From Gemmatimonadota bacterium (GTDB lineage Bacteria > Latescibacterota > UBA2968 > GCA-2709665), in contig JAPPJY010000002.1 of NCBI GenBank assembly GCA_028874335.1, forward strand, positions 1 through 48,991: a DNA stretch of 48,991 nucleotides, read 5' to 3'. A model generated the notes under the pieces. That model was not told the DNA's origin and did not search any database. It was given only the letters and a program-made list of their open reading frames with translations. The position numbers and the translations under genes were made by a program. Numbering within the stretch: position 1 is the stretch's first letter; each line of letters opens with the position of its first letter. This document shows positions 1-9,332 of this stretch, piece after piece.

Positions 1-291
1 GAAGCGACCAAAAGGAACCAAAAGTCGCCGCTGGGCGCGGGGCCTGCCATATGCAAAGCGCGAACACGCTCACGGGTCGCACCGGAACTTCTGCCCTGCC
101 AGCCACGGAGGTCACACTGATCACCGGTGCTGGACGGGTCCGCGCGCTATGCTCTGGTCGTATTGCAGAATGGCATCGTGAATGTAGCTGGTGTGGTTAC
201 CTGAATGCGAACATCTTTCCCAGTTTCTCCAGTGGATTCCCGAAATCGCATCGTGGTCGTGTCTGCAAGGATGCACGAGAGGAGTAACAGC
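1..291. other. Upstream region without a supported gene
   Basis: No gene is supported before the first heparinase start at 292. A short open frame at 51-287 has no ribosome binding site and no recognisable product. The last bases hold the Shine-Dalgarno AGAGGAG (278-284) of the next gene. Confidence 0.5.
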
Positions 292-2697
292 ATGATTGGA
301 ATATTCGTCATTGTTGGCGCGGTCCTGGTGCTTATGGCGGCGTCCCAGGCCCTGGCATCCGAACGCCCGTCGACCGACGAGACGCCCGGAAGGCCCGGCG
401 AGTGGGGCTTTCGCCCGGCGGACGGGAGCGTTTCCCAGGTAACCCCGCCCGGATTTTCGTGGCGGCCGCAGAAAGACGCCGCGAGCTACGAGCTTCAGTG
501 CGCTGCAGACAGTGCCTTTGCGCATGTCGAGTACGAGGCGAGCGGCATCACGTTCAACGTCCACTGCCCGCCTCGTACGCTGCCGCCGGGCCGATGGCAC
601 TGGCGATTCCGCGTTTACCATAGATCGGGCGAGGTTTCCGACTGGAGCAGCGTGCGTTCGTTTACGATTGCTACAGATGCAAACGCGCTTCCGCTTCCCT
701 CGCGTGATGACCTGCTGGCGCGCATTCCAACCGGCCATCCGCGGCTATTCGTGCGGCCGGAGCAGGTTCCGGAATTCCGGCGCCGGGCAAAGACGGACCT
801 CGTGGATCAATACGAAAGTCTTGTGTCGGCGTCCGAGAAGCTGCTGGAGAATCCGCCGCCCACTGAAGAGCCGCCCCTCTATCCTGAAGGGACGGTCCGG
901 CTCAGCGAGGAATGGCGGGCGATCTGGTGGCCGAACCGGGAATATACGATCGCGGCCCTGAACGGCGCGGCCACCCTGGCCTTCACCCGGCTGCTGGGCG
1001 GTCGCGAGGAGTACGGGCAACTCGCCCGGGAGATTCTGATGGCCTGCGCCGAATGGGACCCGGTAGGCGCGACCGGATTCAAATACAACGACGAGGCCGG
1101 GATGCCCTACGCGTACTATTTCTCCCGCACCTACAGCTATCTCCACGACCTGCTGACGGAGGACGAACGCGAAACGTGCCGCCGGGTGATGAGAATCCGG
1201 GGGCAGGAAATGAACGCGCACCTGAATCCTCGCTTCCTCTGGCGTCCGTACGGGAGCCATGATACCCGTTCCTGGCACTTCCTGGGCGAAGTGGGCATCG
1301 CGTTTCTGGATGAGACCCCCGAGGCCGCGGACTGGGTGTGGTTCGCCGCGAACGTGTTTGCCAACACGTATCCGGTCTGGAGCGATGACGACGGGGGCTG
1401 GCATCAGGGCATGGGTTACTGGAGAAGCTACATCCAGCGGTTCACCTGGTGGGCGGACATCATGCGCACGGCTATGGGTATCGACGCCTTCGACAAGCCC
1501 TATTTCTCGCAGGTCGGCTACTACCCGATGTATCTGCAGCCACCTGGTACGCGAGGCGGCGGGTTCGGCGATCTGACGGCCCACCTCGTTTCCGCGCAAA
1601 ACCGCGGCGTTATGGCGCTCTTCGCCGCAATGGCACAGAATCCTTACTGGCAGTGGTACGTCGAGGCGCACGGTGAGCGGCCTTCCGAGCCGGGTTATGT
1701 CGGCTTCGTCAGGGGCGCCCTGCCCCGGGTGACGGCGAAGCGTCCCGTCGACCTGCCCACGTCCAGATGTTTCAGGGGTACGGGACAGGCCGCGCTCAAT
1801 ACCAATCTGGAAGACGCCCGGAAGAACGTGGAGGTGATCTTCAAGAGCAGTCCCTTCGGGTCCCACAGCCACGGGTATGAAGCGCAGAATTCTTTCCTTC
1901 TCTACGCGTTCGGAGAGCGGCTGCTGATCCGCACCGGGCGGCGCGACATCCACGGCAGCGAGCACCACAGGCAGTGGATGCATCACACGAAGTCGGTAAA
2001 CTGCATTACCGTCAACGGCGAAGGGCAGTTGCCGAACGCCAGCGACGCCCTGGGAGAAATCCTGGATTTCAACACTTCAGAGCATCTCGATTACGTCTCT
2101 GGAGAGGCATCCCGCGCATACGCGGGCAAACTGGAACGGTTTACACGCCGCATCCTGTTCCTGAAACCGGAAGCGGTCCTCATCTTCGATACGCTGCGTG
2201 CGCCCGGTCCCGCCCAATTCGAGTGGCGCCTGCACGCGCCCGTGGAGATGGCGGTCCACAACCATCGGGATATCCGTGTGGTCAACGGTGCAGCGGCCTG
2301 CCGGGTATCGTTCCTGTGGCCGGACGGCCTGTCGCTGAGCCAGACCGACCGGTTCGAGCCGCCGCCCCGGCCTCGCATAAAACTGATCGAGTATCACCTG
2401 ACGGCAATTCCCTCCGAGCCTTCCCGGGACCAGACGTTCGTGACGCTTCTCAGGCCGCATCGGGCGGCGGAGTCGCCGTCTGGAAAGGCGCATTTGGAGG
2501 CGGTCGACGGCGGGTACGCGGTCACCGTACCCCTTGCTACAGGCCACGCAGCAGTACTCCTGCAGGCATCCGGAGGCAGCGTCCTGACGGGCGCGGGCAT
2601 CCGGACCGACGGCGAGGTCGGCGCCGTCGCATTCGACGAGCGGGGAGACGTGAAGCAGACGCTAGTTGCCGGGGGAACGATGATAGAGGCTCACTGA
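292..2697 (+). CDS. Exported heparinase II/III-like (DUF4962-type) polysaccharide lyase
   Basis: Predicted secreted or periplasmic polysaccharide lyase of about 801 residues. The frame is open from 205, but I choose ATG 292: AGAGGAG lies 7 nt upstream and a signal peptide follows at once (hydrophobic residues 3-19, then Ala-Ser-Glu). After an Fn3-like segment comes the stretch HPRLFVRPEQVPEF, typical of DUF4962/heparinase N-terminal regions. A helical toroid-like core follows with GSHDTRSWHF near residue 321. The C-terminal beta-sandwich carries GSHSHGYEAQNSF near residues 523-535, which matches the His-rich motif of heparinase II/III C-terminal domains. Substrate is unknown; uronate-containing glycans are the family's usual targets. 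It leads a plus-strand cluster that continues to the PhyH gene ending at 8394. Confidence 0.85.
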   Translation: MIGIFVIVGAVLVLMAASQALASERPSTDETPGRPGEWGFRPADGSVSQVTPPGFSWRPQKDAASYELQCAADSAFAHVEYEASGITFNVHCPPRTLPPGRWHWRFRVYHRSGEVSDWSSVRSFTIATDANALPLPSRDDLLARIPTGHPRLFVRPEQVPEFRRRAKTDLVDQYESLVSASEKLLENPPPTEEPPLYPEGTVRLSEEWRAIWWPNREYTIAALNGAATLAFTRLLGGREEYGQLAREILMACAEWDPVGATGFKYNDEAGMPYAYYFSRTYSYLHDLLTEDERETCRRVMRIRGQEMNAHLNPRFLWRPYGSHDTRSWHFLGEVGIAFLDETPEAADWVWFAANVFANTYPVWSDDDGGWHQGMGYWRSYIQRFTWWADIMRTAMGIDAFDKPYFSQVGYYPMYLQPPGTRGGGFGDLTAHLVSAQNRGVMALFAAMAQNPYWQWYVEAHGERPSEPGYVGFVRGALPRVTAKRPVDLPTSRCFRGTGQAALNTNLEDARKNVEVIFKSSPFGSHSHGYEAQNSFLLYAFGERLLIRTGRRDIHGSEHHRQWMHHTKSVNCITVNGEGQLPNASDALGEILDFNTSEHLDYVSGEASRAYAGKLERFTRRILFLKPEAVLIFDTLRAPGPAQFEWRLHAPVEMAVHNHRDIRVVNGAAACRVSFLWPDGLSLSQTDRFEPPPRPRIKLIEYHLTAIPSEPSRDQTFVTLLRPHRAAESPSGKAHLEAVDGGYAVTVPLATGHAAVLLQASGGSVLTGAGIRTDGEVGAVAFDERGDVKQTLVAGGTMIEAH

Positions 2698-2844
2698 CGA
2701 CCATCGGTAAGTGGAAAAGATGCCTTTGCGTTTCGGAGGATTCGTTGCGTATTGGCGTTGCAAATCTATCTTCGTCCGGTTGTTTCCATCCGTCACCGAT
2801 CGTGTCGCTAAACGGTAAGGAGACGATATTGGAGAGGGTACGGA

Positions 2845-3123
2845 ATGAGAATAGACCTGGAGAAGATGTCCGAACAGGAGCTCACCGATCTAAACAACCG
2901 GATTGTCGCACGCATCAAGTTCCTTCGCGGACAACGGATTCACCGGGAGATGCTGAAGTTCGGAATCGGGGAGAGGGTCGCCTTTAAACCCGAAGGGGAT
3001 CACTGGATCACTGGCGTATTGACGAAATACAACCGTAAAACCGTCACCGTCATCACAGACACGGGCGAACGTTGGAACGTAGCACCAGGTTTCCTCTTGA
3101 GGGCTTCGGAAGTCGAAACATGA
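2845..3123 (+). CDS. Small SH3/KOW-like conserved hypothetical protein
   Basis: A 92-residue soluble protein with no signal peptide. GGAGAGG (2830-2836) precedes ATG 2845. Residues 1-45 look helical and charged. The second half (GERVAFKPEG, then TGVLTKYNRKTVTVITDTGE, then WNVAPGFL) has the alternating pattern of a small SH3-like or KOW-type beta-barrel. I recall similar small proteins in other bacteria but know no function. It precedes another small protein (3188) and giant protein P1. Confidence 0.65.
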   Translation: MRIDLEKMSEQELTDLNNRIVARIKFLRGQRIHREMLKFGIGERVAFKPEGDHWITGVLTKYNRKTVTVITDTGERWNVAPGFLLRASEVET

Positions 3124-3187
3124 ACGTTTAACGTTGAATGGAGCGGAGCGATCGTGCTACCGCTACGGCATCATCGACGACATTGCC

Positions 3188-3565
3188 ATGAAAAAGAGCT
3201 ATCCATTTCGAATTGACCTTTCGGATACGGGTCGTGATATCGACGTGATTCAACGGTTGGAACACTTCGCACTGCTGAATCTGGGCATGGTGCAGTCATT
3301 AGGCGCCGGGATTCTGGGTGGAACAGAGGCGATTCAACGCTTCTACCACGCGGACAACTGTCTCTACGTGCGCAAGCATCTGAAAAACAGACAGGCCAAC
3401 GCGATCATGGGCCACGGGATACAACTACCCGATCTATTCGACAGCTTACCGGCGGAGGAAGCGCAACGCGAGTTCCTGCACGAACTTGAGACCATGCGAT
3501 CTCTGTGTCTAAAGCTTCTGGAGAACGTCAGATCGCCAGACTTTGCCGGTCCCGCGCAAGCATAG
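3188..3565 (+). CDS. Conserved hypothetical protein, mostly helical
   Basis: About 125 residues from ATG 3188 (MKKSYPFRIDLSDTGRD). An upstream in-frame TTG at 3134 would give 143 residues. Neither start has a clear ribosome binding site, so the start is uncertain. The protein looks helical and soluble (LEHFALLNLGMVQSLGAGI, then FYHADNCLYVRKHL). No family is recognised and no function is proposed. It lies between the SH3-like protein and P1 on the same strand and may share their transcript. Confidence 0.55.
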   Translation: MKKSYPFRIDLSDTGRDIDVIQRLEHFALLNLGMVQSLGAGILGGTEAIQRFYHADNCLYVRKHLKNRQANAIMGHGIQLPDLFDSLPAEEAQREFLHELETMRSLCLKLLENVRSPDFAGPAQA

Positions 3566-3668
3566 GAAATTCACAGGAGGTCTGTCTGACAAAGGATCAG
3601 GTACGTTCACAATTTCGTTCGGACCTCCACAAGACAGGACGCACGGGGATATTTTAGAGGTGAAGACA

Positions 3669-6600
3669 ATGGCCGAAACAGCTGGACGAAGCGCGCGCAG
3701 GCGCCGGCAGGAATCGTACGATATTGAGATCGTAAACAAGGAAATTCCGATACTGAAGGATCTCCATCTCGAGACGGACCTGTCCGAAAACGTACTGGTG
3801 GTGCCGCCAGACGGGGAGTCCGGCGTCGAAGTGGGCCGTAGAATCGCACAGGCGCTGGGAAGCGGCGCTGAAATCCGGTCCGGATCCGAGATCGAAGAGA
3901 GCGACTGGGAAGACGCCCACATTATTGCGGCGGGAAACGTCTTCAACAACGCGGCGATCCGTCGCCTCGGGATGAATTTCTACGCCTGGACGGATGAGTA
4001 CTATCCCGGCGGAGACGGGTACGAGGTCAGAACGGTCCACAATCCGTTCGGGGCCGGGAGGAACGTCGTTCAGTTGGGAGGAAGTACGCTTGAAGGGGTG
4101 ACGCGGGCTGTTGACGAGTTTCTCTCGATCGTGGAGCGGGAGGGGCCGCGCATCGGATGGATCAACCGGACCGTGTCCCGACAGAACCCGGATTCTTCGC
4201 CCACGGACGCCGAAGCAAGGAAGATCATCGATACGGTCAACGAGCAGGTCGCGCTATCGGGAAGTCAGGGGCCGCTGCGCCGCATGGTGGACCATGCCAT
4301 GCTCTATTATCTGTCGGGCGACGAGGTCTGGGGTCGAATTTTCAGGGAGGAATTCCATTTCTTCATCGATCTCGCCCACGAGGCGGGCGACTGGTGTCTG
4401 TCGCAGGGTACGCATCTTTACTTCTGGATATACCGCATGCTGACTGCCTGGGACGTGATGGAGGAAGGAGACGTCTTGAGAGACGCCGATCGGCTGAAGA
4501 TGACGAACGCGATCTACAACATCATCCGGTGGACGTCCGAACTCACGCATTTCAGGTTCAAGTCCGTAGACGACGTGGTCCAGAACCAGAACCACCAGAG
4601 CTTCGCCGCGCTGAGTCTGTTCATTGGAGCAAGGTATTTCAAGAAGTATTACGGGCTGACGGATTTCGATGAAAAGCTGCCTTTGGCGCACCGGACGCTG
4701 GAACTGCACGCCAGGTCGTACAAGCCGAACGACAACGCGGGGACCGGCTACGTGTGGATTACGCCGGGACACCTGATCAAGTACGGGCTGATGACGGACG
4801 ATCTCTCGTACCTCGAAGACGGTCATCTGGCGCGGCTGCTGGACAGCGCCGTGCTGACCATCGACAGCAGGGGCGACGACTGCACGTACGGCGACGTCGG
4901 CGCGTACAGGGCATCCCGGGCCAGCCGCCCGAGCGGGCTGCAGGCCGCGTCGATCGGCGCATGGTTCTACAACGACGGGCGCTACCGGTGGCTCTACAAC
5001 TGGATGGAGCAGGGCCAGCAGTGGCGGGACTCCTTCCAGCGCCAGAGGAACTGGGGGATCGGCGGATGGGAGGTGTACGACGGATTTTTCTTCAGGGACA
5101 TCGCGCCCGTCGAACCTGCGGAACTGCTGGGGGTACGCGCGTCGATGCTGGACGGGGCGGCGCATGACTTTGCCAAGGACCGGGCGCGGAAGACGGGTCA
5201 GTACCACGGAGACCCCCTGGTGGAATCGGACGTTCCCCTCGCGGAGGCGTTCGACAAGCTGGCGTTCCGGCGAAGCTTCGACAGACGCAGCGAGTACCTG
5301 TTGATCGACGGGCCTACGGGTTTCTCCCATTCCCAGGAGGACGGGAACTCGATCATCCGCCTCTGCTGGAACGACCGCATCTGGCTGGCGGACCTGGACT
5401 ACATCCGCCGGTTGGCGAGATACCACAACACGGTGGTGATCGTGAAGGACGGGACGTGTTTTCCCAAGCCGTCGCAGGTGTCGCTCAGGGCGATCGGAGA
5501 CTTCGAAGACTGGGGGTACAGCCAGACCGTATCGCCGGGGGATAACGGCACGGACTGGGCGCGAAGTATCTTCTGGAGGAAGGGTGCGTATTTTCTGGTA
5601 ATCGACTCGGTGGACGCGCTGGAGGGCGGAGATTATCTCCTTGACGCCATCTGGCGGGTACTCGGACAGGTGGACGCGTCAGAGAGCGCATTGCGTATCG
5701 AACAGGACGGCGAACGGCTCCACATCGTTAACGCAGACGACTCCGAAAAGTCACTTACGGACCGCGAGGCCGACTTTGCGCCGGACTGGGAGGCCAACTG
5801 GAAGAATTACGAGCACGCGGACGGTACCGTCCGGATGTGGCACCAGAAGATTCGACTCTCCATGGACGCCGGTGACCGGACTGCTTTCGTGAATCTGCTG
5901 TATCCGTCCAATGACGGATTGCCGCAGGCGTTCGACGTGGAGCGCGTGGGTCCGTCCGTCGCCGTGGTCCGCGACCGGCGGTCGGGAGAGGCCGTCATGG
6001 CCGGCGTGGGGGCGCCGGATCATGGCGGACTGGACGTGGACGGAAAGCTGTTCCGGATCGACAGCGACGGATTTGCCCTCGTGGAGGGAACACAACTGGC
6101 GTGGGAAGCGCCGCTATTCAGGAGCTGGGCGCCCGTCTCCGTGGAGATGGACCTGGCGAAGGGGAAGGGGACTATCGAAGCCCGGACAGAGACCCGCGTT
6201 GGCATCCGTGCGGAGGAGGTCCGTCTGAACGGAAAGCGGATTTCGGCGGGAAACGAGGGCAAACTGGTCTGGTTTACGCTGGCGGCCGGCCGGCACGATC
6301 TGGAAGTCCGGCCCCGCGCGCCGGGAACATTCGACCGATTGCTGCGGGAAGCGCCGTCGTACCGGCCCGGTCCTGTATCCATCGATCCGGGACCTGTGGT
6401 CGGAAGCGGTATCGAACCCCTATGGACATTCGACGCGGGATCGGGGGTGGCGGCCGTCGACTCCGATGGATCGGGCATGACGCTGGCGGGGACGTTGGAT
6501 GGGAGCGTCCACCTGCTGGACGCAGACGGCTCCGAGGCGTGGTCGTTCGACGCGGGTGGCGAAGTCCGGGCCATTCACCTTGTGGATATCGACGGGGACG

Positions 6601-7520
6601 GCGCGCCGGAGGCAGTTGTGGGTACTCGCGACTGTCGGCTGTACGTTCTCGGCGCCGGCGGCGGGGTGCGCTGGGAGCACGAGTTTCCGCCCGGCAGCGG
6701 GATGCGCCCGCAGCGGTTGACGACCGTGTCTTCGGCCGATCTCGACGGCGACGGCAGGAAGCAGGTGCTGGCCGGGGCCGAAGGGTGGCTGCTGCACGTG
6801 TTCGAGGCGGACGGATCGCTGAAATGGCAGACGGAGACTCATTACCATTGTATTACCGGATGCCTGGCCGTGGATCTGGACGGGGACGGAAGGGACGAGG
6901 TAGTGGTAGGCACCGAGTATTATACCATTAATTGCCTGAATCCGGACGGAACGGCGCGGTGGAGGCGGAGCACGGGATGCGTCTCGCCGACGGTTCTCGC
7001 CGCCGACCTGGACGGCGACGGGGCGATCGAGGTGGTGTACGGGGACTGGCGGGCGGTGAACGCGGCGACGAGCGGGGAACTGTTCGGCCAGACCGGCCTG
7101 GGGGGCAGCGGCGAATTGAAAGCGCCGGGCGCGCTGTCCTGGCGCGTGAATATGGGGGGCGAGGTGGAGGACATCGCCGTTGCGGACGTGAACGGCGACG
7201 GCATGCCCGAGGTGATTGCGGGCAGCGACGTGGGGCAGCTTGTCTGCGTCGCGGGAGACGGCGAGGTGATCTGGCGGCGGGACCTGGTGGATAAAATCAC
7301 CTGGCTGACCACGTTCCGGGACAATGGATCCGTGAAGATCCTGGCAGGATTCGATACGGGCGAGATCCGGACCTGCGACGCCGGCGGGGAGCTGATCGCA
7401 AGGGACCGTGTCGAAGGCGAAATCACGCATCTTCGGGCCTTCGGCGACCGGGTCGTATGCGCCACCTCGGCGGGGACGGTGATGGCCTTCCGGCCGGTCG
7501 ATCAGGAAACAATCTCGTGA
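3669..7520 (+). CDS. Giant heparinase-like/beta-propeller protein P1
   Basis: About 1283 residues, first of five related giant proteins in the window. ATG 3669 is chosen over the longer frame from 3543 because AGAGGTGAA lies just upstream. Order of parts: (a) residues 40-170, an accessory domain resembling the GH20b/GH67 N-terminal fold (HIIAAGN, GYEVRT, VVQLGGS); (b) a helical toroid-like core with QNH at 307-309; (c) a beta-sandwich with SHSQEDGN at 553-560, equivalent to the heparinase II/III C-terminal motif; (d) from about residue 915, a propeller with five FG-GAP/VCBS-type calcium loops (DIDGDG, three DLDGDG, DVNGDG). No signal peptide is visible; the RSARRRRQ stretch lacks a following hydrophobic segment. 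Lyase activity is inferred from the fold, not shown. The PhyH gene begins 10 nt downstream. Confidence 0.8.
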   Translation: MAETAGRSARRRRQESYDIEIVNKEIPILKDLHLETDLSENVLVVPPDGESGVEVGRRIAQALGSGAEIRSGSEIEESDWEDAHIIAAGNVFNNAAIRRLGMNFYAWTDEYYPGGDGYEVRTVHNPFGAGRNVVQLGGSTLEGVTRAVDEFLSIVEREGPRIGWINRTVSRQNPDSSPTDAEARKIIDTVNEQVALSGSQGPLRRMVDHAMLYYLSGDEVWGRIFREEFHFFIDLAHEAGDWCLSQGTHLYFWIYRMLTAWDVMEEGDVLRDADRLKMTNAIYNIIRWTSELTHFRFKSVDDVVQNQNHQSFAALSLFIGARYFKKYYGLTDFDEKLPLAHRTLELHARSYKPNDNAGTGYVWITPGHLIKYGLMTDDLSYLEDGHLARLLDSAVLTIDSRGDDCTYGDVGAYRASRASRPSGLQAASIGAWFYNDGRYRWLYNWMEQGQQWRDSFQRQRNWGIGGWEVYDGFFFRDIAPVEPAELLGVRASMLDGAAHDFAKDRARKTGQYHGDPLVESDVPLAEAFDKLAFRRSFDRRSEYLLIDGPTGFSHSQEDGNSIIRLCWNDRIWLADLDYIRRLARYHNTVVIVKDGTCFPKPSQVSLRAIGDFEDWGYSQTVSPGDNGTDWARSIFWRKGAYFLVIDSVDALEGGDYLLDAIWRVLGQVDASESALRIEQDGERLHIVNADDSEKSLTDREADFAPDWEANWKNYEHADGTVRMWHQKIRLSMDAGDRTAFVNLLYPSNDGLPQAFDVERVGPSVAVVRDRRSGEAVMAGVGAPDHGGLDVDGKLFRIDSDGFALVEGTQLAWEAPLFRSWAPVSVEMDLAKGKGTIEARTETRVGIRAEEVRLNGKRISAGNEGKLVWFTLAAGRHDLEVRPRAPGTFDRLLREAPSYRPGPVSIDPGPVVGSGIEPLWTFDAGSGVAAVDSDGSGMTLAGTLDGSVHLLDADGSEAWSFDAGGEVRAIHLVDIDGDGAPEAVVGTRDCRLYVLGAGGGVRWEHEFPPGSGMRPQRLTTVSSADLDGDGRKQVLAGAEGWLLHVFEADGSLKWQTETHYHCITGCLAVDLDGDGRDEVVVGTEYYTINCLNPDGTARWRRSTGCVSPTVLAADLDGDGAIEVVYGDWRAVNAATSGELFGQTGLGGSGELKAPGALSWRVNMGGEVEDIAVADVNGDGMPEVIAGSDVGQLVCVAGDGEVIWRRDLVDKITWLTTFRDNGSVKILAGFDTGEIRTCDAGGELIARDRVEGEITHLRAFGDRVVCATSAGTVMAFRPVDQETIS

Positions 7521-7530
7521 GACTTCATTT

Positions 7531-8394
7531 ATGGCCGGTCTAAATGAGGAGCAGCTTTCCGATTATCTGAACGACGGTTACCTGTTGCTGGAGGACGTGC
7601 TGTCGCCGGAAGACCTGCAGCCGCTGATCGACGACATCACCGAGGGGATCGATCGCAAGGCGCGGCAAGCCCGCGCCAATGGCAAGCTGACCGATCCGTT
7701 CGAAAACGCGCCATTCGACCGGCGACTGGCTTGTCTTCGCGATGCGATGGATGATGCAACGGAGATCGAGAAGGCGGTGACGGGCAAGCGCCTGAAGACG
7801 GCCGGGATGTTTGCCGTGATCACGCACCCGGCGATTCTGGACATCGTGGAATCCGTCATCGGCCCGGAGATCCTGGTCCATCCCCAGTTCAACTGCCAGG
7901 CGAAGATGCCCAACGAGGCCCGGTCGCAGATCCCGTGGCACCAGGACCTGGGGTTCCTGCATCCCGAAGCGGAAGCCACGTTCATGGTCAACTTCTGGAT
8001 TCCGCTGGTGGACGTTTGCGTGGAAAACGGATGCCTGGAGGTCATTCCGGGGAGCCACAGAGCCGGCCTCAAGCCGCACGGGGAAGTTGAGGGCTATCCA
8101 AACGCTGGGATCCGGGAAGGGTGGGTTCCGGATGGCGAGCCCGTCGCATGTCCGGTAAACAAGGGCGGTGTGGTGGTGTTCCAGCACAAGACGGCGCACC
8201 GGTCATTTCCCAACAGGACGGACCGCATCCGCTGGAGCCTGGACATCCGCTACTCTGACCCGTCAAAGCCAACGGGAAGGGACGAGGTGCCGGGATTTCT
8301 CGCGCACAGCAGTGCGCACCCGGAGCGTGTGGCGAAAACACACCTGGACTGGCTGAATCTGATGCAGGAGGTGGATGAGCTCCTTTACGAATAG
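7531..8394 (+). CDS. Phytanoyl-CoA dioxygenase (PhyH) family protein
   Basis: Predicted cytosolic Fe(II)/2-oxoglutarate-dependent hydroxylase of 287 residues. The facial triad is visible: H137 and D139 in IPWHQDLGF and the distal H223 in HKTAHRSFPN, followed by R233/R235 for 2-oxoglutarate. A strand with ENGCLEVIPGSH is typical of the family. ATG 7531 lies 10 nt after the P1 stop without a clear Shine-Dalgarno, so translation may be coupled to P1. The substrate cannot be told from sequence; environmental members act on many small molecules. Convergent with the M55 gene. Confidence 0.88.
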   Translation: MAGLNEEQLSDYLNDGYLLLEDVLSPEDLQPLIDDITEGIDRKARQARANGKLTDPFENAPFDRRLACLRDAMDDATEIEKAVTGKRLKTAGMFAVITHPAILDIVESVIGPEILVHPQFNCQAKMPNEARSQIPWHQDLGFLHPEAEATFMVNFWIPLVDVCVENGCLEVIPGSHRAGLKPHGEVEGYPNAGIREGWVPDGEPVACPVNKGGVVVFQHKTAHRSFPNRTDRIRWSLDIRYSDPSKPTGRDEVPGFLAHSSAHPERVAKTHLDWLNLMQEVDELLYE

Positions 8395-8439
8395 CCGCCT
8401 TGTGTCGGGCGCCGCGATCACGGATATCCACCCGGTCCG

Positions 8440-9273
8440 TTACGCCGGAACCGGAAAATCGGACTTTCCATAAAAGAGGTTGTGAAATACCTGCCAGAAG
8501 GATTCGCCTTTGTACCGAACCGTCACGTCGTCCACGCGTTCAGCCCCTTCCGGCACGGAAAGACGATCGGGTTCGGGATGCGTCACCTCCATCACCACAG
8601 GACTTTCTGCGATGAGCGGTTCGTTGTCTCTTGCGACCGCTACGGCTTCCTGAACGCGCGCCGTGATCAGGGCGCGGGCGTCTGTCGGCGCAAGGTGAAG
8701 GGCGCACAATTCTCCCAGGCCTTCCTTTACAGGCGCCGTGACGATGCCGCTGACCCAGCGTTCGGATTCGGTGCACGCGTGCAGGTCGCCCGATGTGAAG
8801 ACCCAGGGAATGCCCAGATGACCGCACAAATAAGCCGCCATTTCCATCTCGCCGACTTCGGCGCCATTGACGCGATAGACCATTTCGCGGCTCATCGAAT
8901 GTGCGAGGCAGCCGTTGGGCGTGCCGGTCATCGCATGCATGCCCACCTGGATCAACGCGTCGAATCGGGGCGACAAGCCCGGCAGCCAGCACGGGCGTTT
9001 GACACCCTGTACCAGTTTCACGCCTGACACCAATTCTTCCGATAGGATCGTGCGCCCGGCGCCATGAGCGTCATTGATGATCACTTCTTGGACGCCTGCT
9101 GCAAACAGACCTTCGACCGCGGCGTTGACCTCGCCCGTCAACAGGCGCTGCATCTCGGCACGGTCGTGCACGCCTTTGGCCGTTGTCGCATCTTCCCGGT
9201 GTCTCGGGTCCCAATCGTCGACGCCGGCCACGCCTTCCAAATCGGTCATCATATACACGGATTTCACGATCAT
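8440..9273 (-). CDS. M55 family D-aminopeptidase (DppA-like)
   Basis: About 277 residues from the ATG at 9273. That start has AGGAG 7-11 nt upstream, so it is preferred over the frame's first codon at 9309. M55 enzymes are zinc aminopeptidases; DppA of Bacillus releases D-Ala from D-amino-acid peptides. Likely metal and catalytic residues are present: D11 and E13 in TDLEGVAG, H70 in NDAHGAG, H113 in GMHAM, H125 in LAHSMS, and E142 in VGEMEM. No signal peptide. It begins 59 nt after the DUF4838 stop and is probably the last gene of the cytochrome-DUF4838-M55 operon. Confidence 0.88.
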   Translation of the reverse strand: MIVKSVYMMTDLEGVAGVDDWDPRHREDATTAKGVHDRAEMQRLLTGEVNAAVEGLFAAGVQEVIINDAHGAGRTILSEELVSGVKLVQGVKRPCWLPGLSPRFDALIQVGMHAMTGTPNGCLAHSMSREMVYRVNGAEVGEMEMAAYLCGHLGIPWVFTSGDLHACTESERWVSGIVTAPVKEGLGELCALHLAPTDARALITARVQEAVAVARDNEPLIAESPVVMEVTHPEPDRLSVPEGAERVDDVTVRYKGESFWQVFHNLFYGKSDFPVPA

Positions 9274-9332
9274 GGGATTCTCCTGTACCTGGGGTATTTC
9301 CGAGACCAATTGCGCAGGCAGCGTTGCGGTGG

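Noticed and set aside
51..287. 78-codon plus-strand frame before the first heparinase
   Set aside because: No ribosome binding site, no recognisable product, and it runs into the next gene's leader.
745..1986. 413-codon minus-strand frame over the first heparinase
   Set aside because: Antisense shadow of a gene with family motifs and a good start site.
3543..3668. Longer N-terminus for P1 from 3543
   Set aside because: It would overlap the preceding gene's end, lacks a good ribosome binding site, and AGAGGTGAA before ATG 3669 is better.
3690..3720. Arg-rich stretch near the P1 N-terminus as a Tat signal
   Set aside because: RSARRRRQ is followed by acidic, polar residues and not by a hydrophobic segment.
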